Source: Paulinella micropora
Lineage: Eukaryota; Cercozoa; Imbricatea; Euglyphida
DNA: 64,000 nt
Direction: 5' to 3'
NCBI GenBank assembly: GCA_009731375.1
Contig: BJOX01000248.1
Span: forward strand, 31,566 to 95,565
Shown: one piece after another, positions 40,347 through 51,699 of the stretch
Position numbering within the stretch: position 1 is the first letter of the stretch
Layout: every line of letters begins with the position of its first letter
Program-made: the position numbers and the translations under genes
The notes under the pieces: generated by a model
The model's input: only the letters and a program-made list of their open reading frames with translations
Databases searched by the model: none
Told to the model about the DNA's origin: nothing

Positions 40347-40783
40347 AAAAAAAAATCAATAAAGCGTTGGAAAACGTGTAAACTGCAAACTCAGAGGACA
40401 TTTAAAATCTTCATACTATGCTATCAAGTGAATCCCAGACGAATGGCTGTGTTGGGTTGCGTGCACATAAGGCTCGTTCGGTGAAATAAGAAATAAAGAC
40501 CAAAATGACAAGCCTGTTCCGTGAAATTCACATCAGTGGTCATTTGCGTAAGAAATGAATAAACACCATATAGCGTAGAAATATCTCGAGCAATGCGCAG
40601 AAAATAAGTGTCCAGCGCTGACAATTGGTAATTGCGCCACAATCGGCAATCCAGTCAAGACAAATGGCAATTTCGCCACAAATGGGCATTTCGCCGGAAA
40701 GTGGAAGTTGGTAGCAGGGAGGAAAACAGAGTAGAGAGCGGAAGGTTGGGTCCGAACAGGGAAGAGTAGGATGGGGTGGTTAG

Positions 40784-40788
40784 TACTA
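40784..40788. other. Left target-site duplication TACTA
   Basis: TACTA lies immediately before the left TIR and again immediately after the right TIR (62,904-62,908), as made by a DDE integrase. Confidence 0.85.
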
Positions 40789-40910
40789 TAATATGAAATT
40801 TACAAGGGTCGTTTTTTCGTGCCTTAAAACGACCTCATAAATTTCATTTCTCTTCTCCTATTGCTAGTTTGAACTATCAATACAAGAGCACAAAACACCC
40901 CAAAGAGCCC
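40789..40910 (+). repeat. Left terminal inverted repeat
   Basis: Starts taatatgaaatttacaaggg. It matches the reverse complement of 62,782-62,903 at 121 of 122 positions by eye (one C/T difference near 40,891), then similarity stops. Confidence 0.95.
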
Positions 40911-40968
40911 CACCGCACGAGCACTGAGAGAAAACAATTGCAAAAAGAAAAAACGAATTTACGACACT

Positions 40969-41089
40969 GCGACAAAAAAGTGAAATTTTGTCGCAACAAA
41001 AAAGTGAAATTCTGTTGAAACCTCTGCGACACTGAAACCACCAAAAAAATGAAAAAATGTCGCAACAAAAAAGCGAAATTTTGTCGCAT
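40969..41089. repeat. Subterminal repeats, possible terminal control region
   Basis: The unit acaaaaaag(t/c)gaaatt(t/c)tgt occurs three times (about 40,972, 40,995 and 41,065). Two copies are flanked by GCGAC and GTCGC, giving a 9-bp stem at 40,969-40,977 / 40,986-40,994. Found only at the left end, just inside the TIR. It may bind the integrase or replication proteins; this is inference. Confidence 0.6.
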
Positions 41090-41161
41090 GGTGATATTCG
41101 CGGAAATAGACACATACTGCCACCAACCACCATATAAAACTAATGATTTTCATTTAAGGAT

Positions 41162-41864
41162 ATGGACATAATAAGACATAAAAGGATAATGCCAGACTAC
41201 AAGCAAGGAAAGATTTATGCTATCCGTTCACACCAGACCGACCAAATATATATCGATTCAACTTCAAACCCACTACATAAGAGGCTTCATGAACATAGAA
41301 GAGCATTTAAGAGATGGAAAGAAGGAAAACGAAATTATGTATATTCTTTTGATGTTTTTGAAATATGATGATAACTACATTGAACTTATTGAAATGTTTC
41401 CATGTAATAACAAAATGGAACTTGGTAAGAGAGAAGGAGAAATAATAAGACATACGGAAAATTGTGTTAATAAAAGAATTGAAGGAAGAACAATCAAAGA
41501 ATGGGAAGAGGATAATAAAGAAAAAATTAAACAACAAAATCAGGAATATTATCAAATTAACAAAGATAAATATAAGATACAAGATAAAAAGGTTAAAGAA
41601 AGGTGTAGAAAATACAGAGAAGAAAATACTGACATAAATAAAAAGAAATATGTATCGGAAAGAAGAAAAGAATACTTAAAAGAATATAACAAAGAATATT
41701 CCAAAACATATAGAGAGACCAACATGGAAAAATTGAAAGAAAACAAAAACAAAAAAATCAATTGTGTATGTGGAGGAAAATATAATATTTCTCATAGAAT
41801 AAGACATATAACCACTGCTAAACATTTTGATAACCTGATTGGATTAAATGTATTTAATTTATAA
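41162..41864 (+). pseudogene. GIY-YIG endonuclease with C-terminal Cys/His motif (one frameshift)
   Basis: The N-terminal frame (41,162-41,368) has a GIY-YIG-like core: GKIYAIRS then QIYIDSTSNPLHKRLHEH, so KIY and YID replace GIY and YIG. At ~41,360 (ttttgaaa run) the frame changes. The second frame continues the nuclease fold (LIEMFPCNNKMELGKREGEI, with the catalytic Glu and NK context), then a very Lys/Glu-rich helical linker and a C-terminal NCVCGGKYNISHRIRHITTA motif that may bind zinc. A TATAAAA precedes the start. Such nucleases are common accessory genes in large and small algal viruses. Its stop overlaps the integrase stop in a convergent arrangement. Confidence 0.75.
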
Positions 41865-42831
41865 ATCTAATATTTGTTTCTTCTTTCTTATTCTATCTGA
41901 GGTTCTCACATTACTTTCATCAATATCTTCACGTTTTAATAATCTCTGTGTGTTTCGTTCCTTAGTTATTTTTTTCTCTTTATCTTTTACTTGCTTTTCT
42001 TCATCTACTGATTTAGTAAATTCAGTTTTTAGAAGTTCTCGCGGTGATACTAATTCATTATCAGATAGAATGATTTTAAAGCCAGACCTACCTATTACTT
42101 TGTAAATCTGCTTACTAAACTGCTTTCCGCCTTTTTCAAACATCCGTCTCTTTAATTCTTTTCTTACACTATCCACTACTTCAAATTCGTTAATTAAATT
42201 ATCACGTGTTATCGCTTGTTTATTTTTCTCTCCCAAAAAATACATCTACTGGTTTGGCATGAATTCCTCTATGAAGTTTATGATTATAAGCATCTACTAA
42301 GTCTTGAATATAACTAATCCAATCAAAATTACGATTGGTTTCAAATAAAAGGTCAAGCCATCTTCTAATACTTCTTATCACTCTATCAACAACCGCAAGC
42401 GCTCTATGGTCGCCAACTTCAACAACATCGTGTTTAATTCCATTTTCAATAAAATATTCACGAGTTGCTCCTTTATATTCTCCCCCGCTGTCAGTAGTAA
42501 TTGATTTCGGTTTATATTTGATTGATTTCAAAGCGTAATATACGTCTTTTGCGGTTTTATTTTTTAATGGAATGATTATTAAATATCGCGAATGGCAATC
42601 AATTCAAACAAGCATCCAAGCATAGCCCTTATTGCCTTTCTTGTCCTTTATCTTACTCATATCCGCTAAGTCAAGAAAAACTTGGTCTAATGGTTTATCA
42701 ACCCATATGGTATTCCATATTTTAGGGTTCTTTTTCTGGTGGTGAATTTCAAGTGCTTCTTCTTCTTTTGTTTTAACTACTTCTCCCGTAGGGGTGTCTT
42801 CCGCATTAATAATTATATGTTTATTGTCCAT
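41859..42831 (-). pseudogene. rve-family (DDE) integrase, broken
   Basis: The first part (42,831-42,604) holds the region leading to the first Asp (VFLDLADMSK) and ends at an in-frame TGA at ~42,602, where homologues have a continuous beta strand (IDCHSRYL follows at once). The middle part (to 42,220) carries the second Asp (TTDSGGEY) and the third acidic position in LAVVDRVIRSIRR, where Asp stands for the usual Glu, a variant found in virophage/Polinton integrases. A frame change at ~42,235 (poly-A run) leads to the C-terminal chromo/SH3-like part (FSKQIYKVIGRSGFKIIL ... ELLKTEF). This enzyme would insert the element and make the 5-bp duplication. The N-terminal zinc domain looks short or absent. 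Confidence 0.8.
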
Positions 42832-42862
42832 CCAATATATTATATATAATAGATTATATACT
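42832..42862. promoter_or_regulatory. Divergent intergenic promoter candidate
   Basis: Only 31 bp separate the divergent start codons of the integrase and the methyltransferase. The spacer is almost all A/T with overlapping TATATA motifs on both strands, so both genes probably share it. Confidence 0.5.
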
Positions 42863-43594
42863 ATGTCATTTTTTCCTAGGGTGGGGGGAAAACATTTTCT
42901 AAAAAAGTAATCGTTCCATTAATACCAACTCACAAAATTTATGTCGAACCTTTCATCGGTGCTGGAAGTGTATTTAGAAAAAAAGAACCATCCGATTTAG
43001 AAGTCATCAATGATTTGGATAAGATATTTATCACATATGGAAAGATATGAAGAAAGTGCCAGTAGAAACAATTAATAATTTAACACCTTCAAGAATCAAA
43101 TTTGAAAAATTTAAAAAAGGTAAATTCAAAGAACCAAGTATGAGACTTTACCGAAATTTATATTTATCATTTAATTCATTCGCCGGAAATAGAAGTTCTT
43201 TCGCCGATTACAGAAATTATGATAGGCTATCTTCAAGGGAACATTTTAAGAAAAACATTGAAAAATTAAAAGATAGATTGAAAGACACTATAGTATTAAA
43301 CAAAGACTTTAAAGCAGTGATAAAAAAATATGACACACCAGACACATTTTTCTATCTTGACCCACCATATGATGAAGAAGAAAATAAAAGTTGGGGATAT
43401 AAATACCATGCGTCTCCAGAGGAAGTATATAATGTGCTAAAAGGAATAAAAGGTAAATTTATTTATCTTATAACTATTCCAAAAAAATAAAACATATTTT
43501 TAAAGATTTTAAGATAAGGAAAGTGAAAACAACTTATGTATTACATAATGCTAAAAGAAAAGCAGTAAGAGAATTATTAATTTCACATTTTTAA
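42863..43594 (+). pseudogene. D12-class N6-adenine DNA methyltransferase, three frame breaks
   Basis: From ATG 42,863 the order of motifs matches Dam/D12 enzymes: GGK near the start (SAM-binding), YVEPFIGAGSVF, then EVINDLD; then, in the 43,047-43,490 frame, YRNLYLSFNSFAGNRSSF, and the catalytic YLDPPY; finally, in a third frame after ~43,470, KTTYVLHNAKRKAVRELLIS. Breaks fall in a G run (~42,880), near 43,035 and near 43,470. It would methylate adenine in the viral genome, perhaps for protection or in pair with the GIY-YIG nuclease. All expected motifs remain readable. Confidence 0.8.
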
Positions 43595-44107
43595 AACTTT
43601 AAGAAACATTTTTCAACATCACTTTTTTCTTTCTTAGCACCGCCAGAAGATTGATTATATACTTTTACACTTACACTGCTAGACTTTTTTCCTTTCCCCT
43701 TCTTAGGCTTTGGTATTTCTTCTTCACTACTCTCACTTTCACTTTCTTCGCTCTCTGGCTCTGTCTCTGGCTTCTTATTTTTCTTCGCTCTCTTAGTCTC
43801 CGTTTTCGCTCTTTTGATTTTCATTTTCGCCATCTTTTCTGCAATGATATCAGTGAAATTAACCTCATCTTCGCTCTCACTCTTCTCCTGGGCTATCATT
43901 ATCATGTTCAGTAATAATATCCTTAGCCAAGTTCTTTTCTTCAATTTGTTTTATTCGTTCCTCCATATCTTCATCTTCTTGCTTTACAGCATTTCGGTAT
44001 TGCGCCAAAACATTTTTAGCATGTTCCATCTTTCGTTGTTTCGCTTTCGCTTTTATTCCTTCCACAGCACTACCCCAGTTCTTACGGCTTGCTTCGGGGG
44101 ACGGCAT
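43591..44107 (-). pseudogene. Highly charged protein, unknown function (one frameshift)
   Basis: The start at 44,107 is preceded by an AT-rich box. The first frame is basic and helical. At ~43,890 the frame changes and continues as a Glu/Ser-rich acidic stretch, then a Lys-rich stretch (KPKKGKGKK), ending at 43,591. It overlaps the methyltransferase end by four bases, tail to tail. No family recognised. Charge pattern suggests a nucleic-acid or scaffold role. Confidence 0.55.
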
Positions 44108-44169
44108 TCTATACTAAGATTTTTATATTTTTAGTATTTACAAATTAAATATTTATTTAATATATACTA

Positions 44170-47100
44170 ATGAGTCAATATAAATCATTACTAGGCCTTA
44201 ATGAGTTGGCTGTTGATAGTCTAAATATACTTAACTTAGACCTAACCAATACCAACATAGTTGGCTTAAACACAGACAGAGTGCCAGAAGATGCCGACCC
44301 GATAAATCTTTATTACACTGACGGCCGATTTGATACATGTCTCGCTTTAAAATCAACGACTGATATCAAAGAAGGAAAAAATTTATACTATACAGAGCAA
44401 CGAGTAAGGGATAACGACGAAGTCAAAGCCTCAACTCAACACCGCTCTAATACAAGTAATCCGCACCAAACAAGTTTATACAATTTGATAGACACAAACA
44501 TATTTGCACAAAGCGAGCGGGCAATACTTAACTTACAACGATGTAGAAGGCAAATGGATGAATACAGCCCTTGGTTCAATTGATACACTCTCTGATGTAG
44601 TCATTACAGCACCAGTGGCGATGAATAGTTATCTAACATAACTCAATAAACTGGGTAAATAAAACCTTTCCGATAAATGTTGATGAAACAGGCAATATTA
44701 GTATGGGAAGGAAGAATATAATAAACGTAAATTTACTAAATGACAAAGGTGTTGATGAATGGATATTTGAGCATAATGATAATAATATTAAGGTGTCAGC
44801 AGCTGGAAGTATAGACTCACATAGCGATGTGACGATAACAGGCTTTCCAGCAGATAACCAACTGATTATGTATAGCACGGGGCAATGGAGAAACACCACA
44901 CCACCCTTTCTTAGATTAGACGGAACTGCTAGTATGACGGGAGGACTAAATATGGGTGGTTTTGCTATTTCAGGGGCTTCTACGTATAATGGAATTAATC
45001 TCGCAAATCTCGCGGTTGATGGTTCGGTGGTTAAACTAACAGGAGACCAAACCATAGCGGGTATTAAGACATTCAGCAGTATAATAAATGCTAGTGCGGG
45101 TATTGATATGAAAAGCCAAAGCATAACAAATGTGAATTTGGTTGATGGTGTGGATGTTTCTACTCTTGATACTTCGGTGGTTAAACTAACAGGAGACCAA
45201 ACCATAGCGGGGAATAAAAGGTATTTATCGACTTTAGAAGTAAGTGGTTCGTCCAATCCTTCTACTTTTGACGGCATCGGCATAGCCTTTGATACAAAAA
45301 TAGGAATGATTGCAGCACAAAAAAAAGCAACAGCGACTTGGTATCCGATACAAATAACTGGTTCGTATGTAGAGTTATATTCAGGTAATACTTTAATTAT
45401 AACCGCAACTGGCACTACACTATCTTTGAATAACAACAAAATAACAAACTTAGCCACACCATCAGCAACAACGGACGGAGCAAANNNNNNNNNNNNNNNN
45501 NNNNNNNNNNNNNNNNNNNNNNNNNNNNNNNNNNNNNNNNNNNNNNNNNNNNNNNNNNNNNNNNNNNNNNNNNNNNNNNNNNNNNNNNNNNNNNNNNNNN
45601 NNNNNNNNNNNNNNNNNNNNNNNNNNNNNNNNNNNNNNNNNNNNNNNNNNNNNNNNNNNNNNNNNNNNNNNNNNNNNNNNNNNNNNNNNNNNNNNNNNNN
45701 NNNNNNNNNNNNNNNNNNNNNNNNNNNNNNNNNNNNNNNNNNNNNNNNNNNNNNNNNNNNNNNNNNNNNNNNNNNNNNNNNNNNNNNNNNNNNNNNNNNN
45801 NNNNNNNNNNNNNNNNNNNNNNNNNNNNNNNNNNNNNNNNNNNNNNNNNNNNNNNNNNNNNNNNNNNNNNNNNNNNNNNNNNNNNNNNNNNNNNNNNNNN
45901 NNNNNNNNNNNNNNNNNNNNNNNNNNNNNNNNNNNNNNNNNNNNNNNNNNNNNNNNNNNNNNNNNNNNNNNNNNNNNNNNNNNNNNNNNNNNNNNNNNNN
46001 NNNNNNNNNNNNNNNNNNNNNNNNNNNNNNNNNNNNNNNNNNNNNNNNNNNNNNNNNNNNNNNNNNNNNNNNNNNNNNNNNNNNNNNNNNNNNNNNNNNN
46101 NNNNNNNNNNNNNNNNNNNNNNNNNNNNNNNNNNNNNNNNNNNNNNNNNNNNNNNNNNNNNNNNNNNNNNNNNNNNNNNNNNNNNNNNNNNNNNNNNNNN
46201 NNNATATTTCAAAACTTTTGGATAATAAAAGTGCTTCGTCTGACATTGTCCGTTTTAACAATGCTGGCGGTATGAGGTTTTATGGTGCTTTGGATATGAA
46301 TTCAAACAACATAACAAATGGCGGAACAATAACGGGAACTACAATTACTTCAACCGCGGGTATATCAACAACAACGCTAACCGCGAGTGGATTATTAACT
46401 GCAACTGGAGGTTCTAGCATAGTTATACAAGGAAATACAAATGGTGGTAATACAAGAGGAATATTTTTGTGGGACACTGGCAATACAAATTATGGTATTT
46501 ATATGGCATCAAATGGAGGAGGTGCAAATACCAGAAGTCTAGCAGGAGGGTCTGCGGTTGCAGGCAACGATTTCACTTCTTTCGCCGTTAGATTTAGAGT
46601 AAGTAATGCTTCAACCGATGGATTTATATGGGAGAACTCGTCCGAACAATTGTTAATGTCATTAAACGGGGCAAACGGGACTTTATGGAAGAAAGGATTG
46701 ATAACGGCTAGTGCGGGTGTATCAACAACAACGTTAACAACAAGTGGATTAATAACGGCAAATGCAGGGATATCTGTTGTTAATAGCACAGTCGACATAC
46801 GCGGGGAAGCAAGAAGTGGGTCTCATCCATCACCAGTTGGTTTATATGTCACGGGCAATCTTAGCCCATCTTCTGGCGGTGTTGAATTCAGACACAGCAA
46901 CGGGACACAGGGAGTTGGTTTTGGTTATAATTCAATATATGCTACGGGAAGCAATACCAATCAAGATTTAAATTTTTATGCGAGGGGGACTGGAGTAACC
47001 TATGCTCAGAGTGATGCGAGCATGACGACAGCATCCAGCGGATTTTTAACATTAAGAAAAAGGCCACAAAATACGACCAACCCACAAATATTTATGAAAG

Positions 47101-47588
47101 CAGGAGACTCATCAGGTTATGCGGTGGTAATGAATACAGGTGGATTATTACATGCTTGGTCGACTTCATTATCAAATGGTGAGAATAATACAGGATATGT
47201 TTTTATTGCAGCAGGAGCGAATGTTTGGTCTTCTGGTTCAGACAGGAGATTAAAATCAGATATTAAAACACTAGACTGCGGGGATTGTTGCGATAAACTT
47301 ATGAAAATAAACTGCTGTTCATATTATTTGAAATCAGACGAAAAGAAACAGAAAAAGAACCACGGATTTATTGCAGATGAAGTAAAAAAAATATTTCCAG
47401 AATTTGTATCTGAAAGTGGAATAAAAGCAGACGATGGGGATGGAAACTTTGAAGGTATATCATACACGGACTTCATACCAATACTGGTTAGTGCTTTTCA
47501 ACACATGGCGGAAAAGGTGATTTATTTAGAAAAGAAAAATAAAAATCTTATGAATATACTACAAGAAATTAGAGAAAATGTCAAATAA
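44170..47588 (+). pseudogene. Fibre-like virion protein with S74 chaperone domain
   Basis: A long gene beginning at ATG 44,170. Frame changes occur at ~44,515 and ~44,636, and an N gap covers 45,485-46,203. The N-terminal part resembles tail-fibre heads (LYYTDGR, NLYYTEQR repeats). The shaft has repeated VKLTGDQTIAG modules (45,031 and 45,181) and repeated STTTL-SGL-ITA segments (46,363-46,760). The C-terminus is a peptidase S74/intramolecular chaperone domain: SGSDRRLKSDI, HGFIADEVKKIFPEFV and YTDFIPILVSAFQHM, with the catalytic Ser in SDRR, then a coiled coil. In phages and giant viruses this domain trimerises the fibre and cuts itself off. It is a likely host-attachment protein, borrowed from larger viruses or phages. 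Confidence 0.8.
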
Positions 47589-47739
47589 TACAACTAGACT
47601 TCACAGACCACCACCTATTATGGATATGGATGGCGAACTAACTCCAGAATTAAAGTCTCGTGTTCTTGAAGTAGAACTAAAGACTGAGGAAAAAAAAGTA
47701 GAGCACGAATTGGAAGATAATGGAATTGTTGTTGTATAA
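47578..47739 (+). CDS. Small acidic protein, 53 aa, unknown
   Basis: ATG at 47,578 overlaps the end of the fibre gene by 11 bases. 53 residues with a Pro-rich start (HRPPPIMDMDGELTPE) and a Glu/Lys-rich helix. The tight overlap with the fibre gene suggests it is a co-transcribed virion or accessory protein. No family recognised. Confidence 0.5.
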   Translation: MSNNTTRLHRPPPIMDMDGELTPELKSRVLEVELKTEEKKVEHELEDNGIVVV

Positions 47740-47783
47740 AAAACAGACCGACAGACAGCCGACTTATTAAATACTTATTTCAA

Positions 47784-47930
47784 ATGGGTATCATTATTGC
47801 CATTATAACCCTTTGTATCGTAAGGCTATCTGAAAAGAACTTGCCGTGCGAGGTTGCTAATACTCATGTCGGTATTTTAACATTGCTTATCGGCATTTGC
47901 CTTCCTTCACCTTCTTCAAGTAAGAAGTGA
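47784..47930 (+). CDS. Small membrane protein, 48 aa, unknown
   Basis: 48 residues with two hydrophobic stretches (MGIIIAIITLCIV and VGILTLLIGICL) around a short polar loop. This fits a small membrane protein. Its stop codon TGA overlaps the first base pairs of the downstream hairpin pair. Small membrane proteins are common in Polinton-like viruses; function unknown. Confidence 0.45.
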   Translation: MGIIIAIITLCIVRLSEKNLPCEVANTHVGILTLLIGICLPSPSSSKK

Positions 47931-48094
47931 TATTTATCAACTACACTTTCATTCGCTTCGCTCATTCCCGTAATCTCAAACTTGTTTGAGATATTTGATA
48001 AAACATCGTCTCCCATTTTTAATTTTTTTGTCTGTTTACGATGTTTGAGAATAAGCGGGAGTGCGACAGCACGAGAGTGAAATTCTCAAATATC
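47929..48094. terminator. Back-to-back gene-end hairpin pair 1
   Basis: 47,929-48,008 is a minus-orientation copy (gatatt, arm TATCAA, arm TTGATA, aaacatcg) and 48,039-48,094 is a plus-orientation copy (cgatgttt, arm GAGAAT, arm ATTCTC, aaatatc). Both contain an inner GC-richer segment (attcgcttcgctcat / agcgggagtg). Confidence 0.65.
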
Positions 48095-48323
48095 ACATTC
48101 ATATATATGTGTCATATACCATCTACTATCGCCAACACACATCAAAGGCAGTGCCTCGTCAAAACTACGACACATATTATTTCCGTTATTTATGAAAACA
48201 CATTTAAACCCTGTATCTACCCCTTGCTTTATACAATAAACACAACTCTCATTCTTTTTTTCGCTTACCCGTGAGTAAAAGTCGCAGGCAGTCCGCGAAA
48301 ACATTTTTGTTATTAAAAAGTTT

Positions 48324-48707
48324 ATGAGTAGTAATATAATCATGGCTACTGAATATAAATACCAAAAGATTATTTTTCTAAGCAATGATTTTGCTGGAGG
48401 AAGCAAAACATTTAATAAAAATATCCAAATGTCATTCACACCAACCAAAATGAATATAAAATTTATCCACTATATGAACGACCAGACAGAGACAAAAACC
48501 AGAATTCTTTACATGGATAGAATTGGAATTATTGGAACATTTGCGGACAGCACCACAGCAAACATTTCAAATCTCGGTTATAATTTGGGGGTTGTCGGAT
48601 GGACTGACGGACAATATACATTTAAAGTCCTTGAAACTGACAGCGGAAATATTGATACAGGAAATTTAGCGGGAAGAATTGTTGTATGCCTAGAATTCGT
48701 CGGGTAA
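48324..48707 (+). CDS. Conserved-looking virion-block protein, unknown
   Basis: 127 residues with an intact frame, ending 9 bp before the ATPase. Alternating hydrophobic beta-type pattern (FIHYMND, RILYMDRIGIIGTF, GRIVVCLEFVG) and no membrane segment. It looks like a compact beta protein, perhaps a capsid-associated one. An internal Met at 48,342 could be the start. One of few intact genes in this element. Confidence 0.5.
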   Translation: MSSNIIMATEYKYQKIIFLSNDFAGGSKTFNKNIQMSFTPTKMNIKFIHYMNDQTETKTRILYMDRIGIIGTFADSTTANISNLGYNLGVVGWTDGQYTFKVLETDSGNIDTGNLAGRIVVCLEFVG

Positions 48708-48716
48708 TAATATACA

Positions 48717-49530
48717 ATGGAGAAGATTAACAACGTCAAAGTTAAGCCTGTGAAGCAGGATGGAAACGGAGATAAAAAAGCAAAAGGTTATAAATTATTT
48801 AACGAACCTTACGCCAATATATTTCTACTTGCCCGTAAGAAGAGCGGTAAGACGACAGCACTCTTTGAAATACTGAAACGGACGACAGACAGAAAAACCC
48901 GCATTGTCATTATTGCTTCAACAATACACAAGGATTACATTTATAAAGCAATGGTTAAGCACTTTAAGAACAGAGGCAACCCGATGGCAATATATACCTT
49001 TCTCAAATCAGACGGGGTGAATGTGATAGACTACGAACTTGACAAACTGAACAAACCAGATGAAGAGCAGGAAGGTGAAATCAAAGATGAAGAACCGATG
49101 GAGAAACCACAATTTTTATACTTTGGAAAAGAAGAAAAAAAGAAACAGAGCGCCGCGGAGGCGAGACCAAGTAAGTATATTTCTCCAGAGGTTGTTTTTG
49201 TTTTGGACGATTTAGGGAGCGGATTAAGAGACAAGTCCGTAAGTGATTTGTTAAAAAAGAACAGACACTATAAATCAAAGGTGATTATGTCAAGCCAGTA
49301 TTTGAACGACCTACGGCCAGAAGCCATTAAGCAGTTAGATTATTTTGTTAATCTTTCCAAGCCAGTCTCAGGATAAAATGGAACTCGTGTATAAACATTT
49401 AGACTTATCTTTTGATTTTGATTACTTTCTTCAAAAGTATCACGAAGCAACAAAGTAACGATTTAATTTTCTTTATGTTTCAAGTGTTGATGATGAATTA
49501 CGCAAAAACTTTGCTTATCGGTTGAAGTAA
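48717..49530 (+). pseudogene. Genome-packaging ATPase (FtsK-HerA/A32-like)
   Basis: Walker A ARKKSGKTT (~residue 37-45), Walker B VVFVLDDLGS (~160) and the sensor-like MSSQYLNDLRP match the viral packaging ATPases of Polintons, virophages and A32 of larger viruses. The main frame ends at 49,376. The C-terminal segment continues in another frame (MELVYKHLDLSFDFDYFLQK), with a further change at ~49,458 and end at 49,530, so two frame breaks near the end. A Lys/Glu-rich insert sits between the Walker motifs. It would pump the genome into the capsid. Confidence 0.85.
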
Positions 49531-49571
49531 AAAAAATAAAAATTTTAATTAATTATTTTTCTGTATAATAT

Positions 49572-49883
49572 ATGCCAGTATCACCAGTGATAATTTCACA
49601 ACCATCAGGATATAACATCGGATACAATCCATCAATGCCACAGAAGGGAGGAAAAAAGAAAACTAAGAAGAAGGGATGTGGTCAAAAGGGAGGAAAGATT
49701 AACTGGGCTAAGGTCGGAAAAACCGCAATGGCTGTTAATAAATTCCTTCGCGATAACAAGATTATTTCAAAGACCGCTAATGCCCTTGGCGATGTTGGGG
49801 TTCCATATGCGTCTCGTATTGGTTCAACTGCTGCAAAACTTGGTTATGGTAAGCAACGAGGAGGGGCTGTAAAGTTCCGTTAA
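49572..49883 (+). CDS. Small basic virion protein with Gly-Gly sites
   Basis: 103 residues, intact, strongly basic: KGGKKKTKKKGCGQKGGK then a helical part and a KQRGGAVKFR end. The three GG sites resemble sites cut by adenain-type proteases, and the basic block suggests a DNA-condensing core protein similar in role to adenovirus core proteins. The role is inference from composition and position between ATPase and protease. Confidence 0.55.
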   Translation: MPVSPVIISQPSGYNIGYNPSMPQKGGKKKTKKKGCGQKGGKINWAKVGKTAMAVNKFLRDNKIISKTANALGDVGVPYASRIGSTAAKLGYGKQRGGAVKFR

Positions 49884-49947
49884 ATATTTGTGAGAGACTT
49901 GTGTTTCAAATTCTAAAATATTAGAAATATTTTTTTGTTAATATAAA

Positions 49948-51637
49948 ATGATCGAAAAAAAAAGGAAGGAAACCCAAAGTCCGTCCACCGAGGGTTTATA
50001 GAAATAAGAGCGGAAGGCCTTATATTATCCAGAAGGGTAAAAAATATTATCTTAATTTTAGTAAGAAAACAAATGATTTAAGCACATTACAAATTGTTAA
50101 ACTTTTTATGAAAAAAATTGGTAATAAGCCAAAGTCGCAAAGGGCTAGTCGCAAGCCAAGGGAAAAAAAAATCAAATCTGATTTCAATCGTCTTGAACAC
50201 GAGAACCGAAACCAGATACAAAGCAACTTACAAAAGAAATATGAGTTAATACATGACGAGGAAGAAAAGGAAAAGAAGAAAAGGGAGGATTTAGAAGAGG
50301 AGAAGAAGAGGCTAGAAAGAAAAATCAAAGCAGATACTAAGGAACTAAATGAAATAATGAATAGGGATCATAAAAGACAACTGGCGGAGATTAAGGAAAG
50401 ACAGGAAGAAAAATCTAGGGAACAGAAAAAGGAACAACGACTTATTCAGGAACTACAGGCAGAACAACGACATAGACAGGGATTATTGACTGCTCCAGTT
50501 GCACAGCCTATTATAGCGAACCCGAATCCCCCTTCAACTACAAATAAACCAAAGAAAACCGCAACTACATCTTCCCCAAAAATAACTGATATAACTGACA
50601 AAGTAAATAAACAAGAAAAAGATTTGGAAGAAGAAAAGAGACGAAGAATTATTGATGAAATGTTCTCCGAGAAAACGAGAAAAAAACGTGTCAAAAAAAT
50701 GAAAAATAATACAATAATAAATCACCTTAAAAAAGCAGGCATTAATATCCCTATAATAAAAAACAAAGGTTCAAACGACTACGCCACTAGTTTAAAGAGA
50801 TGGTTATACACACAAAAAATCACTGAAAACATATCATCGGCAGAAGATGGATGGGATAAACTAGAACAATTTACAACAAAAATGATTGCTAAAAATGAAA
50901 GCAAAAAGAATGAAGAAAAAAAACTCCTGTAAATAGCACTCTATCGCCAATAGACCCACCCCGTTTTGAAAATTCTCCAGATGCTAAACAACTTATATTT
51001 GAAATGACAAATCCACAACCAGCGGAGACACAACCGACAGATGTAGCACCACCCCCGAGCACAAGTTCTGTGGAGTCACAGCAACAACAGCAAGAGGAGA
51101 CAACCATACCCCCGAGCGTCGCGGAGACACCAGAGCAACAGCAAGAGCAAGTCCCATTACAAGGAGAGGGTCGCGGTTTAATGACTAATGAAATAGACGA
51201 CATAATGAAAAAATATGGATGGTATCTCGGAGCAATAGCCAGTGATGAAATTTACAAGTTGAAGCCCGAAAGCAGAAAACGATACGGATTTATTATGAAT
51301 TTGGACAATCACAAGCAAGCAGGGTCTCATTAAAGACAGGAGTGTTGAAGTGTATGACCCATTAGCACTTTACGAGCCCACAGAAGACTTTCAACAACAA
51401 ATGAAACAACTAATTGACCGAAGCCACCCAAGCACATACCTGCTTATGAAAGTAAATCAAGTTAAGAACCAATCAAACACCTCGGACACATGCGGATTTC
51501 ATTCTATGAGATTTTTGATGGAGCGAGCGAAAGGTAATAGATTTAAGTTTGCTAGTGGCTATACAGACCTTAAAGAAGAAGAAGCGGAGAAATTAAAAGC
51601 ACAGAATGGGTATGGTAATTTTGATACATACATATAA
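49948..51637 (+). pseudogene. Maturation cysteine protease with long coiled-coil N-terminus, copy A
   Basis: ATG 49,948; a frame change in the A-run right after it leads to a basic segment, then the 50,108-50,932 frame: a Lys/Glu-rich coiled coil and Pro/Thr linker. A one-base change in the A7 run at ~50,921 joins it to the protease region: Pro/Gln linker, GEGRGLMTNEID, the His region (NHKQAGSH), then after a ~26-bp deletion relative to copy B (51,330) VEVYDPLALYEP (acidic residue) and TSDTCGFHSMRFLMERA (catalytic Cys). This is the adenain/C5-C48 fold used by Polintons and virophages to mature capsid proteins. The deletion removes residues after the catalytic His, so copy A looks inactive. 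Confidence 0.75.
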
Positions 51638-51699
51638 ACGATATTTTCTAATATATAGATTTTTGAGGTTGTAGGTGGTTTTTATAAAAAGCACCTACG

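Noticed and set aside
41307-41761. Minus-strand hydrophobic frames opposite the GIY-YIG gene
   Set aside because: Phe/Leu/Ile-rich shadows of a Lys/Glu-rich AT coding strand.
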